From Streptomyces sp. ISL-94 (GTDB taxonomy: Bacteria > Actinomycetota > Actinomycetes > Streptomycetales > Streptomycetaceae): a DNA stretch of 49,771 nucleotides. Of this stretch, positions 23,897 to 32,716 are shown one piece after another; the first letter of the stretch is position 1; every line of letters starts with the position of its first letter. Below the pieces are notes generated by a model, which saw nothing but the letters and a program-made list of their open reading frames with translations, did not search any database and was not told where the DNA came from. The stretch is from the NCBI RefSeq assembly GCF_018614075.1, contig NZ_JAGGOZ010000066.1, positions 1-49,771 on the forward strand, in the 5' to 3' direction. The position numbers and the translations under genes were made by a program.

Positions 23897-24574
23897 ATGC
23901 GCGTACTGGTGGTGGAGGACGAACGGCGGCTGGCGGTGGCCCTGCAGCGGGGGCTCCAATCGGAGGGGTTCTCGGTGGACGTGGCCCACGACGGGCCGCA
24001 AGGGCTGTGGATGGCCACCGAGCACGCCTACGACCTGATCGTGCTCGACATCATGCTGCCCGGCCTGAACGGCTACCGGGTCTGCGCACGGCTGCGCGCC
24101 GCCGGCAACGAGTCGGGGATCCTGATGCTCACGGCGAAGGACGGCGAGTACGACGAGGCGGAGGCGCTGGACACCGGCGCCGACGACTTCCTCTCCAAGC
24201 CCTTCTCCTACCTCGTCCTGGTCGCCCGGCTGCGCGCGCTGGCCCGGCGTACGGGCCGCCGCGGCCCGCAGGCCATGCGGTTCGGCGACCTGGTGCTGGA
24301 CCCCGCCCGGCACAGCTGTGCCCGCGGCGACACCGAGATACGGCTGACGGCCCGGGAGTTCGCGGTCCTGGAGTACCTGGCCCGGCGCCCCGGCGAGGTC
24401 GTGCCCAAGAGGGAGATCCTGGAACAGGTGTGGGACATCGCCTTCGCCGGCGATCCCAACGTGGTCGAGGTCCACATCAGCGCCGTACGCCGCAAGATCG
24501 ACGCGCCGTTCGGCCGTGCGGCTCTGGAGACCGTACGGGGTGCCGGCTACCGGCTGGCGGTCGACGGTGGCTGA
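23897..24574 (+). CDS. OmpR-family response regulator
   Basis: A 225-residue two-domain regulator. The receiver domain (1-118) has the acidic pair in VVEDERRL, phosphoacceptor Asp51 in LIVLDIMLPG, Thr79 in LMLTAKDG and Lys101 in LSKPFSY. The C-terminal winged helix (130-222) has RLTAREFAVLEYLARRPGEV and NVVEVHISAVRRKID, the OmpR recognition pattern, and ends with GAGYRLAV. The ATG at 23897 begins MRVLVVEDE. The gene overlaps the kinase start by eight bases, so both are translated together. I infer that it binds the CCTGAAG repeats just upstream and so controls itself and the divergent PepSY gene. The signal is unknown. Confidence 0.93.
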   Translation: MRVLVVEDERRLAVALQRGLQSEGFSVDVAHDGPQGLWMATEHAYDLIVLDIMLPGLNGYRVCARLRAAGNESGILMLTAKDGEYDEAEALDTGADDFLSKPFSYLVLVARLRALARRTGRRGPQAMRFGDLVLDPARHSCARGDTEIRLTAREFAVLEYLARRPGEVVPKREILEQVWDIAFAGDPNVVEVHISAVRRKIDAPFGRAALETVRGAGYRLAVDGG

Positions 24575-26000
24575 GCCCGCACTCCCCCGCCGCCGCTTCC
24601 GGCACCTGCGGCGCTTCCTGCGGTGGTCGCGGCTGCGCCGCATGTGGCCCGTGACCGTCCGTGCCCGGGCCACCGTGGGCGCCGTCGTGGTGGTCGCCGC
24701 GGCCCTGGCCCTGGCCTCCTTCGCCCTCCTCGGACTGCTGGAGGCCCATCTGCTCCGCAACGCCGAGCGCGACGCCGTGCAGCAGGCCGAAACGCTCGCC
24801 CGGCTCGCGGCCTCCGGAGATCTCGACACGATGCGGCCGCCGCTGCACGGTGTCGATTTCGTCCAGGTGGTGAACGCCCGCGGCCGGGTGCTGCGCGCCT
24901 CCCCGAATCTGGCCGGAGAACTCTCGCTCGCCCCCGTCAAACCCCTCCGGCCCGGTAAGGCCTTCCACACCTGGAACACCGGCCCGCTCGGGGGCGGGCA
25001 CCGCCAGCGGGTCGTCCAGGTCACCACGGAGACTCCCGAGGGCATGGTCACCGTCTTCGTGGGGACCTCGCTGCGCGATGTGGACGCGGCCGACGACACC
25101 ACCGCCGCCGCCCTCGCCGTCGGCGTCCCCCTGCTCCTGGCCACCGTCGCGCTCGTCACCTGGCGGGTCACGGGCCGGGCGCTCGGGCCGGTCGAGGCGA
25201 TCCGCGCCGAGGTCGCCGAGATCACCGACCGGGACCTGCACCGCCGGGTCCCCGTACCGCCCACGCGTGACGAGGTCGCCCGCCTGGCCCAGACGATGAA
25301 CACCACCTTGGACCGGCTGGAGTCCGCCGGGATCCGCCAGCGCCAGTTCATCGCCGACGCCTCCCACGAACTACGCAGTCCCATCACGGTGCTGCGCACC
25401 CAGCTGGAGGTGGCCCTGGCCGTCCGGGACCCGGAGCTGTGGCCGGAGCTGATCAGCGGCGCGCTCGAGGACATCGAGCGGCTTCAGCAGCTCTCCGCCG
25501 ACCTCCTGCTGCTCGCCCGCATCGACGCCGCCCCGCCCGTGGCGGCGGTCCGGCTGGACCTGGGCGCGGTGATCCGCGACGCCGTGGAAGCCCGCATCGG
25601 AGACCGCGTTCCCGTGCGCACCGCGCTGGAAGACGGCATCGAGGTGGAGGGCAGCGAACTGTGGCTGGCCCGGGTGGTCACCAACCTGCTCGACAACGCC
25701 CAGCGGTTCGCCGGCCGGCGGGTGGACGTCGTGCTGCGCGGCTCCGGCGGACCGTCCGTACGGACTGCCGTGCTGGAGGTGGCCGACGACGGGCCCGGCA
25801 TCCCGCCCGGCGACCGGGAGCGGGTCTTCGAGCGGTTCACCCGGCTCGACGACGCCCGCAGCCGCGACCACGGCGGAGCGGGCCTCGGCCTCGCCATAGC
25901 CCGGGACCTGACCGCCCACCACGGCGGCACCCTGACCGCCGAGGACTCCCCGCAGGGGGCCCGGCTGGTGGTCCGGCTGCCGGTCGCGGGGCGGGACTGA
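24567..26000 (+). CDS. Sensor histidine kinase
   Basis: A 477-residue membrane kinase. Two membrane helices at about 37-58 and 179-199 enclose an extracellular sensor of 120 residues (GVDFVQVVNARGRVLRAS). A HAMP domain follows (ALGPVEAIRAEVAEITDRDL). The H-box FIADASHELRSPITVLR carries His267. The ATPase domain has the N-box VVTNLLDNAQRF, G1 ADDGPGIPPGDRERVF and G2 GGAGLGLAIA. The GTG at 24567 lies inside the end of the response-regulator gene; translation is therefore coupled. The basic, Arg-rich first 35 residues are cytoplasmic. It ends three bases before the stop of the convergent thioesterase gene. Confidence 0.93.
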   Translation: MAEPALPRRRFRHLRRFLRWSRLRRMWPVTVRARATVGAVVVVAAALALASFALLGLLEAHLLRNAERDAVQQAETLARLAASGDLDTMRPPLHGVDFVQVVNARGRVLRASPNLAGELSLAPVKPLRPGKAFHTWNTGPLGGGHRQRVVQVTTETPEGMVTVFVGTSLRDVDAADDTTAAALAVGVPLLLATVALVTWRVTGRALGPVEAIRAEVAEITDRDLHRRVPVPPTRDEVARLAQTMNTTLDRLESAGIRQRQFIADASHELRSPITVLRTQLEVALAVRDPELWPELISGALEDIERLQQLSADLLLLARIDAAPPVAAVRLDLGAVIRDAVEARIGDRVPVRTALEDGIEVEGSELWLARVVTNLLDNAQRFAGRRVDVVLRGSGGPSVRTAVLEVADDGPGIPPGDRERVFERFTRLDDARSRDHGGAGLGLAIARDLTAHHGGTLTAEDSPQGARLVVRLPVAGRD

Positions 26001-26003
26001 GCC

Positions 26004-26417
26004 TCAGCCGAGCAGGGCGTACACGGTGGAGGCCGTCGCGGACGGTTCCTGCGCCCCCTCAGGGGTCATGGTGACGTCGGCGAAGGCCATCCGCTTGCCG
26101 AGCTTGGTGATCCGTACGTGGATCAGCACGTCCGCGCCGACCACCGGCCGCTGGAAGCTCGTCGACTGCTGGACGGTGGTCATCGGGCCGTAGGCTCCGC
26201 GCGCGGCGGAGATCGCGATGACGGTGGCGGTGTCGGCGGCCGCCATCAGGGCCTGGCCGCTCAGGCCGCCGCCGTCCCGGGCGAGGGTGTCCGACCAGGG
26301 CAGGCGCAGGACGGCGTGCCGGTCGCCGGCCTCCTGGACGGACAGGCCGAGGGCGAGCACCCAGGGGGCGAAGTTGTCGGCGAGGATCTTGTCTGCTTCT
26401 GCGGGTGAGAACGTCAC
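26004..26417 (-). CDS. PaaI-family hotdog thioesterase
   Basis: A 137-residue hotdog-fold protein of the PaaI/YigI-like acyl-CoA thioesterase group. The key segment DGGGLSGQALMAAADTATVIAIS has the glycine-rich start and acidic residue (Asp) of the central helix in this family; the strands with PMTTVQQSTSFQRPV and GADVLIHVRITKLGKRMAFADVTM follow. The GTG at 26417 gives a protein of normal length. A GTG at 26450 is possible and has a better AAAGGG ribosome site, but the extra residues would be encoded by the inverted repeat at 26424-26453. It is downstream of the dienoyl-CoA reductase gene on the same strand, which would fit fatty or aromatic acyl-CoA turnover. The substrate is unknown. Confidence 0.82.
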   Translation of the reverse strand: MTFSPAEADKILADNFAPWVLALGLSVQEAGDRHAVLRLPWSDTLARDGGGLSGQALMAAADTATVIAISAARGAYGPMTTVQQSTSFQRPVVGADVLIHVRITKLGKRMAFADVTMTPEGAQEPSATASTVYALLG

Positions 26418-26423
26418 CGGGCG

Positions 26424-26453
26424 ATTGTGGCGGCCCGGCCGGACCGCCACAAT
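26424..26453. terminator. Inverted repeat between fadH and the thioesterase gene
   Basis: Perfect 10-bp arms (ATTGTGGCGG at 26424-26433 and its complement at 26444-26453) surround a GC-rich 10-bp centre. It could end the fadH transcript. An operator for the thioesterase gene is the alternative. Confidence 0.6.
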
Positions 26454-26478
26454 CCCTTTCGGCCAACGGGCCGGAGCG

Positions 26479-28503
26479 TCAGAGCGCGGCTGCCAGCTCC
26501 GTGCCCTGCCGGATGGCCCGCTTGGCGTCGAGCTCGGCGGCCACGTCGGCGCCGCCGATGAGGTGGGCGTCGACGCCCGCCGCGCGCAGCGCCTCGTACA
26601 GGTCGCGGCGCGGCTCCTGGCCGGTGCACAGCACCACGGTGTCGGCGGGTACGAGGCGCTGCTCGCCGCCGACGGTGATGTGCAGGCCCTCGTCGTCGAT
26701 GCGGTCGTACGTGGCCCCCGCGACGGAGACGACCCCGCGGTGCTTGAGCTCCGCCCGGTGGATCCAGCCGGTGGTGGTGCCGAGGTCGGCGCCGACCTTG
26801 GTCGCCTTGCGCTGGAGCAGGTGGACCTGGCGCGGCGGCGCGGGGCGCTCGGGCTTCGCGAGCCCGCCGGGGCCGGTGTAGGCGGTGTCCACGCCCCAGT
26901 GGCGGAAGTAGACGTCGGGGTCCTGGGAGGCGCCCTCGCCGCTGTCGGTGAGGTACTCGGCGACGTCGAAGCCGATGCCGCCGGCGCCGACGACGGCGAC
27001 GCGCTCGCCGACGGGGGCGCCGTCGCGCAGCACGTCGAGGTAGCTGACGACGTGGGGGTGGTCCACGCCCTCGATGTCGGGGGTGCGGGGGGTGACTCCG
27101 GTGGCGACGACGACCTCGTCGTAGCCGTGCAGGGCCTCCACGTCGGCGCGGGTGTTCAGGCGGACCTCCACCCCGCTCTCCACGAGCTGGGTGCCGTAGT
27201 AGCGGATGGTCTCCTCGAACTCCTCCTTGCCCGGGATGCGGCGGGCGATGTCGAGCTGGCCGCCGATGTGGCCGGAGGCCTCGAAGAGGGTGACGGCGTG
27301 GCCGCGGCCGGCGGCGGAGACGGCGCAGGCGAGGCCGGCCGGACCGGCGCCGACGACCGCGACGCGCTTCTTCAACCTCGTGGGGGCGAGGACCAGTTCG
27401 GTCTCGTGGCAGGCGCGCGGGTTGACCAGGCAGCTGGTGATCTTGCCGCTGAAGGTGTGGTCGAGGCAGGCCTGGTTGCAGCCGATGCAGGTGTTGATGG
27501 TCTCCGAGCGGCCGGCGGCGGCCTTGGCGACGAAGTCGGCGTCGGCGAGGAAGGGGCGGGCCAGCGACACCAGGTCGGCGCGCCCGTCGGCGAGCAGTTC
27601 CTCGGCGATCTCCGGGGTGTTGATGCGGTTGCTGGTGACGAGGGGGACGCTGACCGCGCCCATCAGCCGCTTGGTGACCCAGGTGTAGGCGCCGCGCGGG
27701 ACGGAGGTGGCGATGGTGGGGATGCGGGCCTCGTGCCAGCCGATGCCGGTGTTGATGATGGTGGCGCCGGCCGCCTCGATCTCCTTGGCGAGGTGGACGA
27801 CCTCGTCGAGGGTGGAGCCGCCGGGGATCAGGTCCAGCATGGAGAGGCGGTAGATGAGGATGAAGTCCGCGCCGACGGCCGCGCGGGTGCGGCGGACGAT
27901 CTCCAGCGGGAAGCGGACGCGGTTCTCGTACGCGCCGCCCCAGCGGTCGGTGCGCTTGTTCGTGGCGGCGGCGATGAACTCGTTGATCAGGTAGCCCTCG
28001 GAGCCCATGATCTCGACGCCGTCGTAGCCGGCCGACTGGGCGAGGCGCGCGGCCCGGACGAAGTCCTCCACCGTCCGCTCGACCTCGATGTCGGTCAGCT
28101 CGTTCGGGACGAAGGGGCTGATGGGGGCCTGGAGGGCGCTGGGGGCGACCAGGTCCTTGTGGTAGGCGTAGCGGCCGAAGTGGAGGATCTGCATCGCGAT
28201 CTTCCCGCCCTCGGCGTGCACCGCGTCGGTGATCACCCGGTGCTCGGCGGCCTCGTCCTCGGTGGTGAGGCGGGACCCGCCCTCGAAGGGGCGTCCGGCG
28301 TCGTTGGGGGCGATGCCGCCGGTGACGATGAGTCCGGCGCCGCCGCGGGCGCGCTCGGCGTAGAAGGCGGCGAGGCGCTCGAAGCCGCCCTCGTGCTCTT
28401 CGAGGCCGGTGTGCATCGAGCCCATGATCACGCGGTTCGGCAGGGTGGTGAAACCGAGGTCCAGGGGGCTCAGCAGGTGCGGGTACCGGCTCTGGGAACT
28501 CAT
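26479..28503 (-). CDS. fadH: 2,4-Dienoyl-CoA reductase (NADPH), FadH type
   Basis: A 674-residue iron-sulfur flavoprotein. Residues 1-340 form the Old Yellow Enzyme barrel (LSPLDLGFTTLPNRVIMGSM, EIMGSEGYLINEFI, DLVSLARPFLAD). Next comes the 4Fe-4S motif CIGCNQACLDHTF with a further Cys in ITSCLVNPRAC. The C-terminal half has an FAD fold (VAVVGAGPAGLACAVSAAGRG) and an NADPH-binding fold (VAVVGAGGIGFDVAEYL). Order and length fit bacterial FadH, which reduces 2,4-dienoyl-CoA during oxidation of unsaturated fatty acids. The ATG at 28503 has GAGGAGG upstream. The promoter carries a TTTTGCA palindrome. No regulator gene is adjacent. A role as trimethylamine-dehydrogenase-like enoate reductase on another substrate cannot be excluded. 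Confidence 0.9.
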   Translation of the reverse strand: MSSQSRYPHLLSPLDLGFTTLPNRVIMGSMHTGLEEHEGGFERLAAFYAERARGGAGLIVTGGIAPNDAGRPFEGGSRLTTEDEAAEHRVITDAVHAEGGKIAMQILHFGRYAYHKDLVAPSALQAPISPFVPNELTDIEVERTVEDFVRAARLAQSAGYDGVEIMGSEGYLINEFIAAATNKRTDRWGGAYENRVRFPLEIVRRTRAAVGADFILIYRLSMLDLIPGGSTLDEVVHLAKEIEAAGATIINTGIGWHEARIPTIATSVPRGAYTWVTKRLMGAVSVPLVTSNRINTPEIAEELLADGRADLVSLARPFLADADFVAKAAAGRSETINTCIGCNQACLDHTFSGKITSCLVNPRACHETELVLAPTRLKKRVAVVGAGPAGLACAVSAAGRGHAVTLFEASGHIGGQLDIARRIPGKEEFEETIRYYGTQLVESGVEVRLNTRADVEALHGYDEVVVATGVTPRTPDIEGVDHPHVVSYLDVLRDGAPVGERVAVVGAGGIGFDVAEYLTDSGEGASQDPDVYFRHWGVDTAYTGPGGLAKPERPAPPRQVHLLQRKATKVGADLGTTTGWIHRAELKHRGVVSVAGATYDRIDDEGLHITVGGEQRLVPADTVVLCTGQEPRRDLYEALRAAGVDAHLIGGADVAAELDAKRAIRQGTELAAAL

Positions 28504-28558
28504 GAGGGGCGCCTCCTCGCGCGGGGGTGATGAACCTGTTCTAGCGAGGCGCGGACCC

Positions 28559-28578
28559 TTTTGCAACTAAGTGCAAAA
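28559..28578 (-). promoter_or_regulatory. fadH promoter operator, TTTTGCA-N6-TGCAAAA
   Basis: Perfect 7-bp arms at 28559-28565 and 28572-28578 form a MarR/TetR-like operator. On the minus strand TTGCAA in the palindrome lies 17 bp upstream of TAGAAC, a plausible -35/-10 pair, so a bound protein would block RNA polymerase. It is 56 bp upstream of the fadH ATG. Confidence 0.65.
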
Positions 28579-28733
28579 CCGGTGCGGGGGTCCTCCGCCC
28601 CGGGAACCCCGGAACCTCGGGCCCCGGCGCCCTGCCCTGTGGTGCAGTTCACGTCGCATTGAGAGCCGCCTCCGCGGGTAACGGGATGCAGTCGGGCGCT
28701 CCCGGAAGGCCGGCCCGGCGGTGCCCAGGGGAG

Positions 28734-31700
28734 TCAGCCGCGGCGCAGCCGGACCGTCAGGATCTGGAACGGGCGCAGGGTCAGGGCGATCGTGCCGTCC
28801 GCGGACGGGGCGGCCACCGCTGAGCCCTCCAGCGGGCGCTCGAGGAGGTCGCTCTCGGTCGCCGCCGTGATCGGGAAACCCGGGGCGAGGGTGGCGGTGG
28901 CGCGGCCGCCGCGTGATTCGTAGAGGCGGACGATCACGTCACCGCTGCGGTCCTCGGCCGGCTTGACGGCCTCCACGACCACCGCGTCGTTGTCCACCGC
29001 GATCAGCGGGGCCACCGGGCCCGCACCGCGCAGCGCCCGCTCCGGGAGGTTCAGCGCATGGCCCTCGCGGACGGCGTCGCCGATGGTCGCGCCCGGCGCG
29101 AGCGAGTACCGCAGGGTGTGGCGGCCCTGGTCGGTCTCCGGGTCGGGGTAGCGCGGGGCCCGCAGGAGGGAGAGCCGGACCGTGGTGGTCTGGCTGCCGT
29201 CGGAGCGCACGTCGCGGGTCACGTCGTGCCCGTACGTGGAGTCGTTGAGCAGCGCGACGCCCCAGCCGGGTTCCTCCGCATGGATCCAGCGGTGGGCGCA
29301 GATCTCGAATTTGGCGGCCTCCCACGAGGTGTTGGTGTGGGTGGCCCGGTAGACGTGGCCGAACTGCGTTTCCGACGCGGTCCGTTCGGCCTTCACGTCC
29401 AGCGGGAAGGCGGCCTTGAGGAACTTCTCCGTCTCGTGCCAGTCCACGACCGCGACGATGTCCACCGTCTTGGCCCCGGCCCGCAGTGTGACCGACTGGA
29501 CCACCGAGGAGGAGCCGAAGGAGCGGCCGGCGCGGACGGTCACGGACGCCGGCTCGCTCTCGGCGACCTCCAGGGAGTCCAGCTCCACCAGGTCGGTCAC
29601 CTTGTTGCGGTAGAACGCGTCGATGTCCCACGCGTCCCACATGTTCGGGAAGTCGGGGTGGATCTGGAGCAGGTTGGCCGCGGCGCCCGGGGCGACCGAC
29701 TCCCGCTCCGCTTCCAGGTCGTAGGCCGAGACGATCAGGCCGCGGCCGTCGATCTCCACCCGCAGCCGGCCGTTGGCCAGGACGTGCCCGCCGCCGTGCC
29801 GCTCCTCCACCGTGACCGGCTGCTGCCCGGCCTCGGCGGCCGGCCGGCCCGCGCCGCCGGCCGGGATGCCGCGGCGCGCGTGCGGGGCGCAGTTGAAGAC
29901 CAGTTCCTCCGTGCCCTCCCCCGCCAGCGCCTGCTGCGCGGCGAGGGTGATCCCCTGGAGCTCCTCCCGTACGGCCGCGTACGTCTCGCGCGCCTCGCGG
30001 TGCACCCAGGCGATGGAGGACCCCGGGAGGATGTCGTGGAACTGGTGCAGCAGGACCGTCTTCCAGATCCGCTCCAGGTCCTCGTACGGGTATGCGAAGC
30101 CCGGGACGCGCACGGCGGCCGTCGCCGCCCACAACTCGGCCTCGCGCAGCAGCGATTCGCTGTGCCGGTTGCCCTGCTTGGTCTTGGCCTGGGAGGTGTA
30201 GGTGCCGCGGTGCAGCTCCAGATAGAGCTCGCCGGTCCAGACGGGCGCGTCCCCGTACTCGGCGTGCGCCTTCTCGAAGAAGGCGTCGGGCCGTTCGATC
30301 TCGACCCTGGGGGAGCCTTCGAGGTCCCGCTGGCGCTTGGCGCGGGCGAGCTGCTCGCGGGTGGGGCCGCCACCGCCGTCGCCCCAGCCGAAGGGGGCGA
30401 GGGAGCGCGAACCCCGGCCCTTCTCCTGGTAGTTGCGGGCCGCGTGCGCCATCTGGGCGCCACCCAGGTCCGAGTTGTAGGTGTCGACGGGCGGGAAGTG
30501 CGTGAAGACGCGGGTCCCGTCGATGCCCTCCCACCAGAAGGTGTGGTGGGGGAACTTGTTGACCTGGGACCAGGAGATCTTCTGGGTCAGGAACCACCGG
30601 GAGCCGGAGAGCTTGACGATCTGCGGCATCGCCGCGGTGTAGCCGAAGGAGTCGGGGAGCCAGACGTTGTGGGTCTCGATGCCGAACTCGTCGAGGAAGA
30701 ACTTCTTGCCGTAGAGGAACTGGCGGGCCATGGCCTCGCCGCCGACCATGTTGGTGTCGGACTCCACCCACATCCCGCCGACCGGCACGAACTGACCGTC
30801 CGCGACCTTCTTCTTGACCCGCTCGAAGAGTTCGGGCCGGTGGGTCTTGACCCAGTCGAGCTGCTGCGCCTGTGACATGGCGAAGACGAACTCGGGGTGC
30901 TCGTCCATCAGGCTGACCATGTTGGACGCGGTGCGGGAGACCTTGCGCACGGTCTCGCGCAGCGGCCACAGCCACGCGGAGTCGATGTGCGCGTGGCCGA
31001 CCGCGCTGATCCGGTGCGCGGAGGCGCGGGCGGGGGCGGCGAGCACCCCGGCCAGCCCGGCACGGGCGGCGGCCGCGCTGCCGGGCACGTCGCCGAGGTC
31101 CACCGCGTCCAGCGCGGCGTCGATGGCGCGCAGGATCTCGTAGCGCCGCGCGTCGCCCGTGCCGAGCTCCATCATCAGGTCGTAGAGGACTTCGAGGTCC
31201 TGGACCAGCTCCCACACCTCGGTCTGGAAGACGGTGAGGTCCATCCGGGCGAGCCGGTAGAGCGGCTGGTCGCCGCTGGTCCGCCGGTCGCCCTCGTACG
31301 TGGCCGAGTGGTCGACCAGGACCGGGTTGGAGGCGGCCTCGACGTACCACTCGATCCGCTCGCCGCCCTCGGCGCGGTCGGCCACGCGCACCCAGTCGTT
31401 GTACGGGTTGAGCGCCTTGATCTCGCCGCCGTCGGCGCGGTGGACCAGCCCCTCGCACTGGAAGCCGGGCATCATCCGGTCGAAGCCGAGGTCGAGTACG
31501 GCCTCCACGGTGCGGCCGGCCCACTCGGCGGGCACGCTGCCGGTGACCTTGAACCAGGTGGTGCCCCAGGCCGGGCCCCACGGGTCGCCGACCGCGCAGG
31601 GCTCGTACGTCGCCGCGAGGCCCTCGGCTACGGGTACGGGCTCGCCCGGGGCCTCCCAGCGCTCGACGGTCAGCGGGACCGGATCGGCGTGGACGGCGGG

Positions 31701-31763
31701 CTTGATGCGCTCCTTGAGGACCCGGCGGAGTCGGTGTTCGGTGATGCTGCGGTCGTCATGCAT
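28734..31763 (-). CDS. GH38 alpha-mannosidase
   Basis: A 1009-residue cytoplasmic-type glycoside hydrolase family 38 enzyme, a retaining, metal-dependent alpha-mannosidase. An N-terminal beta domain (1-245) precedes the catalytic domain with GHAHIDSAWLWPLRET (metal ligands His259 and Asp261), ESDTNMVGGEA and the nucleophile Asp371 in NVWLPDSFGYTAAMPQI. The HQFHDILPGSSIAWVHREA helix and long C-terminal beta domains complete the family layout. No signal peptide is present, so it would act on oligosaccharides taken up by the importer upstream. The ATG at 31763 follows GGAG. It is 59 bp after the second permease on the same strand and belongs to the same operon. Confidence 0.93.
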   Translation of the reverse strand: MHDDRSITEHRLRRVLKERIKPAVHADPVPLTVERWEAPGEPVPVAEGLAATYEPCAVGDPWGPAWGTTWFKVTGSVPAEWAGRTVEAVLDLGFDRMMPGFQCEGLVHRADGGEIKALNPYNDWVRVADRAEGGERIEWYVEAASNPVLVDHSATYEGDRRTSGDQPLYRLARMDLTVFQTEVWELVQDLEVLYDLMMELGTGDARRYEILRAIDAALDAVDLGDVPGSAAAARAGLAGVLAAPARASAHRISAVGHAHIDSAWLWPLRETVRKVSRTASNMVSLMDEHPEFVFAMSQAQQLDWVKTHRPELFERVKKKVADGQFVPVGGMWVESDTNMVGGEAMARQFLYGKKFFLDEFGIETHNVWLPDSFGYTAAMPQIVKLSGSRWFLTQKISWSQVNKFPHHTFWWEGIDGTRVFTHFPPVDTYNSDLGGAQMAHAARNYQEKGRGSRSLAPFGWGDGGGGPTREQLARAKRQRDLEGSPRVEIERPDAFFEKAHAEYGDAPVWTGELYLELHRGTYTSQAKTKQGNRHSESLLREAELWAATAAVRVPGFAYPYEDLERIWKTVLLHQFHDILPGSSIAWVHREARETYAAVREELQGITLAAQQALAGEGTEELVFNCAPHARRGIPAGGAGRPAAEAGQQPVTVEERHGGGHVLANGRLRVEIDGRGLIVSAYDLEAERESVAPGAAANLLQIHPDFPNMWDAWDIDAFYRNKVTDLVELDSLEVAESEPASVTVRAGRSFGSSSVVQSVTLRAGAKTVDIVAVVDWHETEKFLKAAFPLDVKAERTASETQFGHVYRATHTNTSWEAAKFEICAHRWIHAEEPGWGVALLNDSTYGHDVTRDVRSDGSQTTTVRLSLLRAPRYPDPETDQGRHTLRYSLAPGATIGDAVREGHALNLPERALRGAGPVAPLIAVDNDAVVVEAVKPAEDRSGDVIVRLYESRGGRATATLAPGFPITAATESDLLERPLEGSAVAAPSADGTIALTLRPFQILTVRLRRG

Positions 31764-31822
31764 GACGGCGCTCCAGAAGGGGGGTGTCGGTGTCGTGGGT
31801 GGGGGGCTGCGGGGTCTCGGGC

Positions 31823-32716
31823 TCAGGTCTTGACCGCTCCCTCGCCCACGCCCTTGAAGAAGAAACGCTGGAGGGCGAAGAAGAGCAGCATCGTCGGGAT
31901 GAGCGCGGCCATCGCCCCGGCGGCGATGAGCCGCTGGTCGTTGACGGTGGTGGCGCCGGCCAGGGTCTTCAGGCCGAGCTGAAGGGTGTAGTGGTCACTG
32001 TTGGTCAGGACGAGCAGGGGCCAGAGGAAGTCGTCCCAGGCCCCCATGAAGCTCGTGATGCAGACGACGGCCAGGGCGCCCTTGGCGGCAGGGAGGAAGA
32101 CCCGGGTGAAGCGGGTCCATTCGCCCGCGCCGTCGAGCACCGCGGCCTCCTCCACCTCCCTGGGGACGGCGAGGAAGGCCGCCCGCATGATCATGATGTT
32201 GAGGACGGAGACCGCGCCGGGGAGCCAGACACCGATCAGGGTGTCGACCAGGCCCATCTCGCGGACGGTGAGGAACATCGAGATCATGACGGACTCGAAG
32301 GGGAACATCAGGGTCGCCACGAGCACGGTGAAGACGCCCTTTCGGCCCTTCCAGCCGGCCCGGGACAGGGCGTACCCGCCCATCGCCGCGAAGAGCATGT
32401 TCGAGGTGATGGCGAGGGCGGCGACGACCAGGGTGTTGCCCGCGTACTGGAGCAGCGGGAACGATTCGGCGACCCGGACGTAGTTGTCGAGCGTGGGCTG
32501 CGAGGGCAGCACGCCGTCGTAGACGTTCTCGGTGCGGCCGCGGATCGAGGTCAGGAACTGCCAGACGATCGGGCCGAGCATGACCACGAGCATCAGGACC
32601 AGGGTGGCGTACCGGCCGGCCAGGCCGATCCGGTGACGCCGGCGGTCGGCGCCGACGCGCGGGGTCGGCTTGCTCCCGAGGGAGACCGTGCCCTTGGGAG
32701 GGACGGGCGTGCTCAT
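31823..32716 (-). CDS. Sugar ABC transporter permease (MalG type)
   Basis: A 297-residue inner-membrane permease with six hydrophobic segments and the EAA loop EVEEAAVLDGAGEWTRF near residue 200, which contacts the ATPase. The end TMLLFFALQRFFFKGVGEGAVK is typical of MalG-type carbohydrate permeases. The ATG at 32716 overlaps the first permease stop by four bases (ATGA). No ATPase gene lies in the window. In Streptomyces many such importers share the MsiK ATPase encoded elsewhere; that applies here by inference. Confidence 0.92.
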   Translation of the reverse strand: MSTPVPPKGTVSLGSKPTPRVGADRRRHRIGLAGRYATLVLMLVVMLGPIVWQFLTSIRGRTENVYDGVLPSQPTLDNYVRVAESFPLLQYAGNTLVVAALAITSNMLFAAMGGYALSRAGWKGRKGVFTVLVATLMFPFESVMISMFLTVREMGLVDTLIGVWLPGAVSVLNIMIMRAAFLAVPREVEEAAVLDGAGEWTRFTRVFLPAAKGALAVVCITSFMGAWDDFLWPLLVLTNSDHYTLQLGLKTLAGATTVNDQRLIAAGAMAALIPTMLLFFALQRFFFKGVGEGAVKT

